DNA of 8,684 nucleotides from NCBI GenBank assembly GCA_030612165.1, contig JAUWOK010000043.1, positions 1 to 8,684 on the forward strand, in the 5' to 3' direction. The position numbers were made by a program, and so were the translations under genes. Origin of the DNA: Dehalococcoidia bacterium. GTDB lineage: Bacteria; Chloroflexota; Dehalococcoidia; GIF9; AB-539-J10. The notes beneath the pieces were generated by a model. That model ran no database searches and was not told the origin of the DNA. It saw only the letters and a list, made by a program, of their open reading frames with translations. Shown here piece by piece: positions 1-5,659 of this stretch (positions are counted from its first letter, which is position 1; each line of letters opens with the position of its first letter).

Positions 1-1
1 G

Positions 2-787
2 TCAGGGCAGACCAGTATGTTTGATGATTGGGGGCGGTCCTCTTCTTCGTTTGCTGCCGTGCTGAAGGATGATGTTCCCGATGCGACTCAGCAGCAGAAG
101 GTCGAGTGGGAAATGGAATTGCTGGGAGGTTTCTTTTCGGAGCACCCGCTGGCCGCTGTTCTTGCGGACCTGTCTTCCAGCCTTTCCGCTTCGTGTAGTG
201 AAATCAACGCAGATATGGCGGAACAGGAGATGACAGTGGCAGGAATGGTAGCTTCTGTGCGTCAATCCTATACCAAAAGCAGGCAGGCCTTTGTTAGCGC
301 GACAATAAAAGATCTTGAGGGAAGTATAGAGGTAACGGTCTGGCCCAGGGAATATGAGGAAACCAGGGGACTGTGGAAGGAAGGTAATATCGTTCTGGTT
401 AAAGGAGTTGTAACGCTGAGAAATGGTGGGGTTCAGTTGACCTGCACTGAAGCGCGAACGTGCCCACAGCAGGCAGCGGTTTTGCCAGATACCCTTGCCG
501 CAAATAACCAGATTTGCCTGACGATACGCTTTAACCAGACCCGGGAGGCTGATAAAGATGCCAAGCGGCTCCGTCGCGTTATCAAGATATTAAGAGAGCA
601 TCCCGGGCACGACAGGGTGCTCATAATGGTGACCAATGGAGGCACGGAGACCAGGATGGAGATGCCCAGCGCAACCGTGGATTTTTCTCCCGAACTGGAG
701 CGAAAACTGGAGCAGGCGGTGGGCAAAGATAACCTGGTGGTTGCCAGACAGATTGCCCGGGAGAGACAAAGTAACGTGGGTTCATAG
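2..787 (+). CDS. dnaE: DNA polymerase III alpha subunit, C-terminal part (5' truncated by the window)
   Basis: This is the 3' end of the replicative polymerase alpha-subunit gene. The reading frame is open from base 2 (S-G-Q-T-S-M-F-D), so the ATG at 17 is internal. The sequence SGQTSMFD followed by a linker and the block WEMELLGGFFSEHPL is the typical DnaE tail leading out of the helix-hairpin-helix region. An OB-fold domain follows at about residues 77-152 of the visible 261 aa (from TVAGMVASVRQ through IEVTVWPREYEE to VQLTCTEA). In DnaE this OB fold contacts single-stranded template. The last about 100 residues form the family's C-terminal domain, which binds the clamp or other holoenzyme parts in studied members. 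The polymerase and PHP domains lie upstream, outside the window. The gene ends 17 nt from the convergent hpf stop. The family call is confident; the E1 subtype is inferred. Confidence 0.9.
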   Translation, partial: SGQTSMFDDWGRSSSSFAAVLKDDVPDATQQQKVEWEMELLGGFFSEHPLAAVLADLSSSLSASCSEINADMAEQEMTVAGMVASVRQSYTKSRQAFVSATIKDLEGSIEVTVWPREYEETRGLWKEGNIVLVKGVVTLRNGGVQLTCTEARTCPQQAAVLPDTLAANNQICLTIRFNQTREADKDAKRLRRVIKILREHPGHDRVLIMVTNGGTETRMEMPSATVDFSPELERKLEQAVGKDNLVVARQIARERQSNVGS

Positions 788-804
788 TTTTCCCTGCCGG
801 CGGG

Positions 805-1350
805 TCAATTTATCTGTGGTTCAATCAAACCATAGTTGCCATCATCACGCTGATACAGCAGGTTCAATTTATTTGTGTCGGCATTGAGATAGAGGAAGAA
901 TTTATGACCTAAAAGATCCATCTGGCTTATAGCTTCGTCCTCGGACATGGGTTTAACCACAAAGTGTTTGTTTTTCACTACCTCCCCGCGTCGTTCCGTC
1001 TCTTCTTCCTGTGTTGCGGCGCCCTGGCGGGCCAGGGAAATACCTTTGCCTTTATCGTAAAGCTTGCCTTTGTATCTTTCAATTCGCGAAGACAGGGCAT
1101 CCATGGTGTTGTCGAAAGCGGAGCGGATGTCTTTATCCCGTCCCTGTGCCCTGATAAGTGTGCCTTTGCTGTTAATGGTGATTTGCACGACAAATCTTTG
1201 CTGGGGAGAGCGGGTCTTCTCGTAAAAGAACTCCAATTTGCCCTCGTTGATAGTAGGCAGATAGCGTTTTAGTTTTTCCATCCTTTTGGCAGCATATTCC
1301 CTGATGTTTTCGGGCAGGTCAAGATTCCTGGTCATAACTTGCAGTTCCAT
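805..1350 (-). CDS. hpf: Ribosome hibernation promoting factor, long form
   Basis: 181-aa protein of the long HPF family, which binds the 30S subunit in stationary phase and dimerises ribosomes into inactive 100S particles. Residues 1-100 form the S30AE domain (MELQVMTRNLDLPENIREYA start, FVVQITINSKG, IRAQGRDKDIRSAFDNTMD). A charged linker (about 105-125) leads to the C-terminal dimerisation domain (about 126-181: NKHFVVKPMSEDEA, LLGHKFFLYLNADT, YQRDDGNYGLIEP). Its two-domain length matches long HPF rather than the short enterobacterial proteins. The ATG at 1350 is chosen because it is preceded by GAAAGGAGG with a 4-nt spacer. A longer frame to 1398 would run back into comFC and lacks family similarity. 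The comFC stop is only 17 nt upstream, so the two are probably co-transcribed. Confidence 0.95.
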   Translation of the reverse strand: MELQVMTRNLDLPENIREYAAKRMEKLKRYLPTINEGKLEFFYEKTRSPQQRFVVQITINSKGTLIRAQGRDKDIRSAFDNTMDALSSRIERYKGKLYDKGKGISLARQGAATQEEETERRGEVVKNKHFVVKPMSEDEAISQMDLLGHKFFLYLNADTNKLNLLYQRDDGNYGLIEPQIN

Positions 1351-1367
1351 ATTTCCTCCTTTCGTTA

Positions 1368-2066
1368 TTAGGTTTCTCTGGCCAGCGTCAATCCCCACAC
1401 GGAGGCGGCGTTATGATTTTTGAGGGCTGTGGCACAGGCCTCCATTGTGGCTCCTGAAGTACACACATCGTCAATGAGGATAATCGCCTTTCCTTCCACT
1501 GTGCTGACCTGGCAGGTAAATGCGCCGGTTACATTCTCCCGGCGCTCTTCCACGTTCTTCGCTTGCACCTGGGGAGGGGTGTTATTTGAACGAACAAGGC
1601 ATTGTTCCAGAACAGGCAGTTTAACGATTTTACTCAATTCTTGAGCCAGGAGTTCTGACTGATTATAACCTCTTTCCCTTAGCTTCTTCGGGTGAAGAGG
1701 CACTGGAATTATAATGTCGCCAGGCATTGGATTGGCACCAAGATATTCGGCTAGCAGGCCAGCAAGATGAGGCGATAGAGCCTTCAAGTTTTTGTATTTT
1801 AGCTGATGAATTGCCTGACGCATTATTCCATCAAAACAAAACGGAGAACGGATGCCGTCTATCTGCGGTTGTCTTTGCCTGCAAACGGAGCAGAGAACAC
1901 CATTTGTCTGTGGTTTGCCGCACCCGGGGCAAACAGGGGGCAACAAAAACGGCAACCTCTTCTGACAGGTGGCACAAAAAAAACCACCTATCTTCCCACA
2001 AACGACACAACGCCGCGGGAAAAAGAGATCAACCATCGACGCAGTTAGCTGTCGTAGGTGAAACAA
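1368..2066 (-). CDS. comFC: ComFC-type phosphoribosyltransferase-like competence protein
   Basis: 232-aa ComF/GntX family protein. The N-terminus carries four CxxC pairs (C20/C23, C31/C34, C46/C49, C59/C62), a double zinc-finger arrangement usual in the family. The rest is a PRTase-like domain. It has IIIPVPLHPKKLRERGYNQSELLA (about 118-141) and the PRPP-binding loop IILIDDVCTSGATM (about 195-208). ComFC is needed for DNA uptake by natural transformation in Bacillus-type systems, acting at the cytoplasmic side with the ComFA helicase. No comFA is seen here, so the role in this organism is inferred. The start is uncertain. TTG at 2066 gives the usual distance to the first CxxC, but its ribosome binding site is poor; ATG at 2036 is the alternative and also lacks a clear site. 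It lies between a zinc-ribbon gene and hpf on the same strand. Confidence 0.9.
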   Translation of the reverse strand: MFHLRQLTASMVDLFFPRRCVVCGKIGGFFCATCQKRLPFLLPPVCPGCGKPQTNGVLCSVCRQRQPQIDGIRSPFCFDGIMRQAIHQLKYKNLKALSPHLAGLLAEYLGANPMPGDIIIPVPLHPKKLRERGYNQSELLAQELSKIVKLPVLEQCLVRSNNTPPQVQAKNVEERRENVTGAFTCQVSTVEGKAIILIDDVCTSGATMEACATALKNHNAASVWGLTLARET

Positions 2067-2091
2067 ACCCGACCAGATAAAGGGATGTCTA

Positions 2092-2301
2092 TTAGCGCGC
2101 GCGGCTGTGTAAAGTTCCGCTGAGAATAGGCTCGCCTATGAAAACATCACCATTCCTGATTTTGAGATTGTAGCCACAGTCAGGATTAGTGCACACCCAC
2201 GCTTTGTAGTGGATTGGCGCTCCCTGGCTGCCGAAGTCTGACAAAGGCACCAGATCTCCCTTATCGCATTGCTGACATTTGGGGAAAGCACTGTTTTCCA
2301 A
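2092..2301 (-). CDS. Small zinc-ribbon protein of unknown function
   Basis: 69-aa protein with two cysteine pairs, C9-x2-C12 and C37-x4-C42 (KCQQC and VCTNPDCGYNLKI), spaced as in a zinc ribbon. The C-terminal part is a short basic tail. No enzymatic motif is present, so I do not assign a function. Roles seen for such folds include nucleic acid or protein binding. The TTG at 2301 is preferred over the GTG at 2308-2310: a strong GGGAGGTGG lies with its GGAGG core 8 nt before the TTG, whereas the GTG overlaps that core. It is the first gene behind a good promoter at 2346-2374 and is followed 25 nt later by comFC, so it probably heads the operon with comFC and hpf. Confidence 0.7.
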   Translation of the reverse strand: MENSAFPKCQQCDKGDLVPLSDFGSQGAPIHYKAWVCTNPDCGYNLKIRNGDVFIGEPILSGTLHSRAR

Positions 2302-2305
2302 TGAT

Positions 2306-2315
2306 CCCACCTCCC
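2306..2315 (-). promoter_or_regulatory. Ribosome binding site deciding a TTG start
   Basis: GGGAGGTGGG on the minus strand. Its GGAGG core is 8 nt before the TTG codon at 2299-2301, good spacing. It overlaps the upstream in-frame GTG, which makes that GTG an unlikely start. Confidence 0.55.
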
Positions 2316-2345
2316 ATCCATAAATTTTTGCTTAACCGGTAAGGT

Positions 2346-2374
2346 AGTATATACAAAAAATATTTTGATGGCAA
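2346..2374 (-). promoter_or_regulatory. Predicted vegetative promoter for zinc-ribbon/comFC/hpf operon
   Basis: On the minus strand the sequence reads TTGCCA (2374-2369), a 17-bp spacer, then TATACT (2351-2346). Both boxes match the sigma-A consensus in 5 of 6 positions. The predicted transcript start is about 2339, giving a leader of about 38 nt before the TTG start at 2301. Confidence 0.6.
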
Positions 2375-2393
2375 GAAGCGCCTGCTTTTTAAT
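2365..2393 (+). promoter_or_regulatory. Candidate recA promoter overlapping the divergent promoter
   Basis: The plus strand has TTGATG (2365-2370), a 17-bp spacer and TTTAAT (2388-2393), with 4/6 and 5/6 matches to the sigma-A boxes. Its -35 box shares bases 2369-2370 with the -35 box of the opposite promoter. If used, transcription would start near 2400 and leave a leader of about 95 nt. No clear Gram-positive LexA box is visible close by. Confidence 0.4.
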
Positions 2394-2396
2394 TGT

Positions 2397-2458
2397 CAAT
2401 GGAAGGAAGAAAAAACAAAAGATTTTTACGCGCATCTTTCTTGTTTTGTTTTCCATTG
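2397..2458 (+). other. Long imperfect inverted repeat (hairpin) in the putative recA leader
   Basis: Outer arms CAATGGAA (2397-2404) and TTCCATTG (2451-2458) are perfectly complementary. Inner arms AAAACAAAAGAT (2412-2423) and ATCTT-TC-TTGTTTT (2434-2447) pair over 12 bp with a 2-nt bulge, leaving a 10-nt loop (2424-2433). The left arm is almost all purine. There is no terminal T-run, so an ordinary terminator is unlikely. It could be a leader structure controlling recA expression or mRNA life. Confidence 0.45.
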
Positions 2459-2493
2459 AAGGGGCGAACTGGTTGTGGTAACATTGGATTCAA

Positions 2494-3510
2494 ATGGCTA
2501 TTGAGAAAGAAAAGACCATGGAGCTGGCTGTTGAGCAGATTGATCGACGGTTCGGGAAGGGTTCAATTATGAAGCTGGGTGAGACCAGGGTTGGGGTGGA
2601 AGAGGGGGCTATTTCTACGGGGTCGCTGTCTCTGGATATAGCTCTGGGGATAGGTGGTATCCCCCGCGGCCGAATTGTTGAGATATTCGGGTCTGAATCA
2701 TCCGGCAAATCTACGCTTGCTCAGCACATAATAGCGGAGGCGCAAAAAGCTGGTGGGATTGCGGCTTATATAGACGCCGAACATGCTCTTGACCCCGCGT
2801 ATGCCGCGACTTGCGGGGTCAATGTAGAGGAGATGTATATTTCCCAGCCTGACACCGGTGAGCAGGCCTTGGAGATCACCGAAATTTTGGTTAGAAGCGG
2901 TGCCGTCGATGTGGTGATCATCGATAGCGTTGCGGCGCTGGTGCCCAGGGTAGAGATAGAAGGTGAGATGGGAGATGCATATGTTGGTCTGCAGGCTCGT
3001 CTGATGTCTCAGGCTTTGAGAAAGCTGACGGCTGCCATAAACAAGTCCCGGACTGCGGTGATTTTCATCAACCAGTTGCGAGAAAAGGTAGGGGTTATTT
3101 TTGGTAACCCCGAAGTGACGCCCGGTGGCAGAGCGCTCAAGTTTTATAGCTCGATACGGATAGACTTGAGGCGTGGAGAAACCATTAAGCTGGGAACGGA
3201 AATAGTGGGAATGAAGGTAAAAGCCAGGGTTGTGAAAAACAAAGTGGCTGCTCCCTTTCGCCATACTGAATTTGACATAATGTTTAATCATGGCATTAGC
3301 AGAGAGGGCGATATTGTCGACCTTGGCGTGTCGTATGACTTAATAAAGAAGGCCGGCGCTTTTCTCTCTTATGGTGAAGTTAAGCTGGGGCAGGGAAGAG
3401 AGAATGCCAAAGCGTATTTGTGTCAGTTTCCTGAAATTGCGGAGCGATTAGAAAGCGAAATCAGAGCACTGGCAAATAGCCGTCAGAGTGCCGCTGGAAT
3501 GGGGAAATAA
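2494..3510 (+). CDS. recA: RecA recombinase
   Basis: 338-aa RecA, full length for the family. It forms ATP-dependent filaments on single-stranded DNA for homologous recombination and stimulates LexA self-cleavage in the SOS response. Visible landmarks are the N-terminal helix (MELAVEQIDRRFGKGSIMKLG), Walker A GSESSGKST (66-74, lysine 72), the glutamate of DAEHALD (E96), Walker B VDVVIIDSVAAL (D144), MGDAYVGLQARLMSQALRKLT, FINQLREKVG, and the L2 loop FGNPEVTPGGRALKFYSS (about 203-220). The Walker A box is unusual. The family almost always reads GPESSGKTT; here proline 67 is serine and threonine 73 is serine. The start ATG has only a weak GGA in front, but its position fits the family N-terminus. 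recX follows after 53 nt. Confidence 0.97.
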   Translation: MAIEKEKTMELAVEQIDRRFGKGSIMKLGETRVGVEEGAISTGSLSLDIALGIGGIPRGRIVEIFGSESSGKSTLAQHIIAEAQKAGGIAAYIDAEHALDPAYAATCGVNVEEMYISQPDTGEQALEITEILVRSGAVDVVIIDSVAALVPRVEIEGEMGDAYVGLQARLMSQALRKLTAAINKSRTAVIFINQLREKVGVIFGNPEVTPGGRALKFYSSIRIDLRRGETIKLGTEIVGMKVKARVVKNKVAAPFRHTEFDIMFNHGISREGDIVDLGVSYDLIKKAGAFLSYGEVKLGQGRENAKAYLCQFPEIAERLESEIRALANSRQSAAGMGK

Positions 3511-3548
3511 GTTTTTCCCCGGGGTGCAGGCAGTGAGATTCATACAGA

Positions 3549-3558
3549 GGGGAGGTGA
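3549..3558 (+). promoter_or_regulatory. Strong ribosome binding site deciding the recX start
   Basis: GGGGAGGTGA pairs almost fully with the 16S rRNA tail. It lies just upstream of GTG 3564, and it overlaps the earlier in-frame GTG at 3555, which is therefore a poor start. Confidence 0.6.
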
Positions 3559-3563
3559 GGCGG

Positions 3564-4028
3564 GTGCCGGATGATGATACCATCAAACATTGTTTTGATA
3601 TAGCCTGTCGTTATCTTAGTTACCGCCCCCGTAGTGAATGGGAGGTGTGTCATAAGCTCCGGGAGCGCGGTTTTAATGACAGGATAGCTGCGCAGGTGAT
3701 AAACAAGCTGAAGGATCTGAAGCTGATCGACGATTATGCTTTTGCCTGTCTCTGGAAGGATAATCGCCTTTCCCTTAAGCCCAAAAGCCGCCGGATGATA
3801 GGGCAGGAGTTGAGGGACAAAAGGGTATCTCCTGAGATCATTGACGAAGTCACCAATGAAGTAGACGACGCCCATTACGCTTATAAACTGGGATGCGAAA
3901 AGTTGCCATTCCTGATTCACTTGGATTACCTGGATTTTCGCCGCCGTTTATCTCGTTATTTGAGATACCGTGGCTTTGACTATGGTGTTATAAACGGTGT
4001 TGTTGCTCGTTTGTGGGAAGAGAAATGA
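3564..4028 (+). CDS. recX: Regulatory protein RecX
   Basis: 154-aa RecX-family protein, built of three-helix repeats that insert in the groove of RecA filaments and limit their growth. Family signs are ACRYLSYRPRSEWEVCHKLRERGF (about 13-36), the second repeat with LIDDYAFACLWKDNR and the GQELRDKRVSPEIID block, and the terminal RRRLSRYLRYRGFDYGVINGVV. The length is in the usual range. The GTG at 3564 is preferred over GTG 3555 because of the ribosome binding site. It lies directly behind recA with no visible terminator, so co-transcription is likely. Its end is 18 nt from the convergent oadB stop. Confidence 0.9.
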   Translation: MPDDDTIKHCFDIACRYLSYRPRSEWEVCHKLRERGFNDRIAAQVINKLKDLKLIDDYAFACLWKDNRLSLKPKSRRMIGQELRDKRVSPEIIDEVTNEVDDAHYAYKLGCEKLPFLIHLDYLDFRRRLSRYLRYRGFDYGVINGVVARLWEEK

Positions 4029-4046
4029 AAAACTCTGCCCTTTTCC

Positions 4047-5219
4047 CTAATGTGTTAGCAGGCTGATAAATACTCCTGCGGCGGTTGCTGTTCCGATGAC
4101 GCCGGCTACATTAGGACCCATGGCGTGCATGAGCAGAAAATTTCTGGGGTTTGCCTTTTGCCCCATTCTTTGCACGACTCTGGCAGACATGGGCACCGCA
4201 GAAACACCGGCGGCCCCGATCATGGGATTAATCGGAGTGGCGGATACCGCATTGAGAATTTTTCCGAAGATTATGCCGCCGGCAGTAGCAATAGCGAAGG
4301 CTATTATGCCGATGCCGAAAACCATCAATGAAGCAGGCTGCAAAAAAGAAGTGGCTGCCATATATGCTCCGACGCAGAGCCCGAGAAAGATAGTGAGTAT
4401 GTCTATGAAAACAGTGCCGGCGGTGTTGGCCAGCCTGTCGGTAACGCCACTTTCCTTGAGGAGGTTACCGAACATGAACATACCGATGAGCGGGCCTGCT
4501 TCCGGCACAAAGATGACTACGATGATCGTGACCATGATGGGGAATAATATCTTTTCCAGATGGGAGACTTCCCTGATTTGCGGTTTCATGTAAATAGCTC
4601 GCTCTTTCTGAGAACACATGGCCCGGATGATCGGCGGTTGTATCAATGGGACCATGGCCATATAAGTATAGGCGGCTATGGCGGTGGCTCCTAGAAGGGA
4701 AGGTGCCAGCAGTTGAGTAATGTATATCGTGGTCGGGCCGTCTGCTCCACCTATAATGCCTATGCTGGCGGCTTCAGGAATACTCATACCCAGCGCTATG
4801 GCCAGGAAGAACGCACAGTAAACGCCCAACTGAGCGGCGGCTCCCAGCAGGAAGTAAACGGGGCGGGCGATCAGGGGCCCGAAATCTGTCATGGCTCCCA
4901 GCCCGATGAAGATGGAGAGAGGTATAAGGCCCCACCCGAAGCCATATTGAAAAATGCGGGATAAAAAGCCAACAGGGCTGCCCCCCTGAGAAATTAGCTC
5001 GCTCCAGTTGGGCGGCAGGTAGTTGAGCAGGGTGCCGTCAGGCATCTGGAAGCCCATAACGGACGATCCTAATGGCAGGTTGACCAGAATCACGCCAAAA
5101 CCGATGGGAATCAGCAGGAGCGGTTCCCATTTTTTGCCGCTTCCCAGGTAAATCAGCAAGCCGCCGATGCAAATCATCAACAGGTGCTGCCATGTGAGAC
5201 TAAAAATTCCTATCTCCAC
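4047..5219 (-). CDS. oadB: Na+-pumping carboxylate decarboxylase beta subunit (OadB/GcdB/MmdB family)
   Basis: 390-aa polytopic membrane protein of the beta-subunit family. In studied enzymes it decarboxylates the carboxybiotin bound to its partner and uses the energy to export Na+. Family motifs are GLGAMTDFGPLIARP (about 106-120), IGIIGGADGPTTIYITQLLAPSLLG (about 153-177, with D160 at the position of the aspartate essential for Na+ coupling), NPMIGAAGVSAVPMSARVVQ and HAMGPNVAGVIGTATAAG near the end. Hydrophobic stretches throughout are compatible with about nine membrane segments. It starts at GTG 5219 after an AGGGGG-like site. Substrate specificity (oxaloacetate, methylmalonyl-CoA, glutaconyl-CoA or malonate) cannot be told from this subunit, so the symbol is generic. 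A small gamma-like gene precedes it; the alpha subunit and biotin carrier are not in the window. Confidence 0.92.
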   Translation of the reverse strand: MEIGIFSLTWQHLLMICIGGLLIYLGSGKKWEPLLLIPIGFGVILVNLPLGSSVMGFQMPDGTLLNYLPPNWSELISQGGSPVGFLSRIFQYGFGWGLIPLSIFIGLGAMTDFGPLIARPVYFLLGAAAQLGVYCAFFLAIALGMSIPEAASIGIIGGADGPTTIYITQLLAPSLLGATAIAAYTYMAMVPLIQPPIIRAMCSQKERAIYMKPQIREVSHLEKILFPIMVTIIVVIFVPEAGPLIGMFMFGNLLKESGVTDRLANTAGTVFIDILTIFLGLCVGAYMAATSFLQPASLMVFGIGIIAFAIATAGGIIFGKILNAVSATPINPMIGAAGVSAVPMSARVVQRMGQKANPRNFLLMHAMGPNVAGVIGTATAAGVFISLLTH

Positions 5220-5276
5220 CGTGGATATCCCCCTTTTTCCATGAGCTTGGAGAAGATAATTAGTGCGAACATCTGG

Positions 5277-5441
5277 CTAGCTTTCGGTTCGGTCTGCCGT
5301 TTTATCGGGCTTTCCTTTCCGTACTCTCTGGGAAATCGTTCCCATTAGCCAGGTCGCCAGCCAAAGGATAACCAGAATGCCGAAGACGGTTCCAAACCCT
5401 CTGGCGGCGATACCGGCGGCTTCAGCCCAACTTGTTACCAT
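5277..5441 (-). CDS. Small OadG-like membrane subunit of a sodium-pump decarboxylase
   Basis: 54-aa protein, too short for most gene finders, read from ATG 5441. AAGGAG lies six nucleotides upstream. It starts MVTSWAEAAGIAARGFGTVF, continues as one hydrophobic helix (about 17-34: GTVFGILVILWLATWLMG) and ends in a basic, polar tail (QRVRKGKPDKTADRTES). This layout, one N-terminal membrane helix followed by a charged tail, is that of OadG/MmdC gamma subunits. Those anchor and stabilise the alpha-beta complex. It lies directly upstream of oadB on the same strand, with a 57-nt gap, as gamma genes often do. The assignment rests on topology and position. Sequence similarity is too short to be firm. 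Confidence 0.65.
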   Translation of the reverse strand: MVTSWAEAAGIAARGFGTVFGILVILWLATWLMGTISQRVRKGKPDKTADRTES

Positions 5442-5539
5442 AAAAAACTCCTTGTTCCCTCCTGCGTAGTCAACAGATTGCGGTAATCATACAGTAATTG
5501 TTATTGCTGGCGCAAAGGAAAACCGGTAATGTTGCTAAC

Positions 5540-5569
5540 TTGACAGCTATTCGGCGAAAAGGCTATATT
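5540..5569 (+). promoter_or_regulatory. Predicted promoter of tRNA-Ile
   Basis: TTGACA (5540-5545), an 18-bp spacer and TATATT (5564-5569) give a 6/6 and 5/6 sigma-A match. Transcription would start at about 5576, a few bases before the mature tRNA 5' end. Confidence 0.65.
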
Positions 5570-5582
5570 GAAGCTTGCGTGC

Positions 5583-5659
5583 GGGCCATTAGCTCAGTTG
5601 GTTAGAGCACGGTCCTGATAAGGCCGGGGTCTGTGGTTCGAGTCCACAATGGCCCACCA
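5583..5659 (+). tRNA. tRNA-Ile (GAT anticodon), CCA encoded
   Basis: Complete cloverleaf. The acceptor stem is GGGCCAT/ATGGCCC, the D arm GCTC-AGTTGGTTA-GAGC, and the anticodon stem CGGTC/GGCCG (one G-T pair) with loop CTGATAA (anticodon GAT). The T arm is TGTGG-TTCGAGT-CCACA, with discriminator A5656 and CCA at 5657-5659. It decodes AUC/AUU. The antisense strand of its 3' 58 nt is the end of the serine recombinase gene, so it is a probable integration site for the element to its right. The tRNA itself is intact. Confidence 0.97.
5602..5659. other. Putative attachment site (attL-like) of a tRNA-Ile integrated element
   Basis: The 3' part of the tRNA gene is shared with the last codons and the TAA stop (5602-5604) of the converging serine recombinase. 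This is the arrangement expected where an integrase gene abuts the attachment site it uses. The exact crossover bases cannot be seen, and no second copy of this segment is found in the window, so the opposite site must lie beyond 8684. Confidence 0.45.

Noticed and set aside
789..803. GC-rich partial palindrome between dnaE and hpf stops as a bidirectional terminator
   Set aside because: Only a 4-bp stem with a G-U pair can form and no T-run follows on either strand.
2465..2478. GAACTGGTTGTG as a Gram-positive LexA (SOS) box upstream of recA
   Set aside because: The left half GAAC fits, but the right half should be GTTC at that spacing and is not.
2698..3291. 197-codon open frame antisense to recA
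   Set aside because: Shadow of the recA coding frame; histidine/serine-rich with no family resemblance.
5210..5272. 20-codon minus-strand frame overlapping the oadB start (possible leader peptide)
   Set aside because: No ribosome binding site and no leader-like composition; most likely chance.
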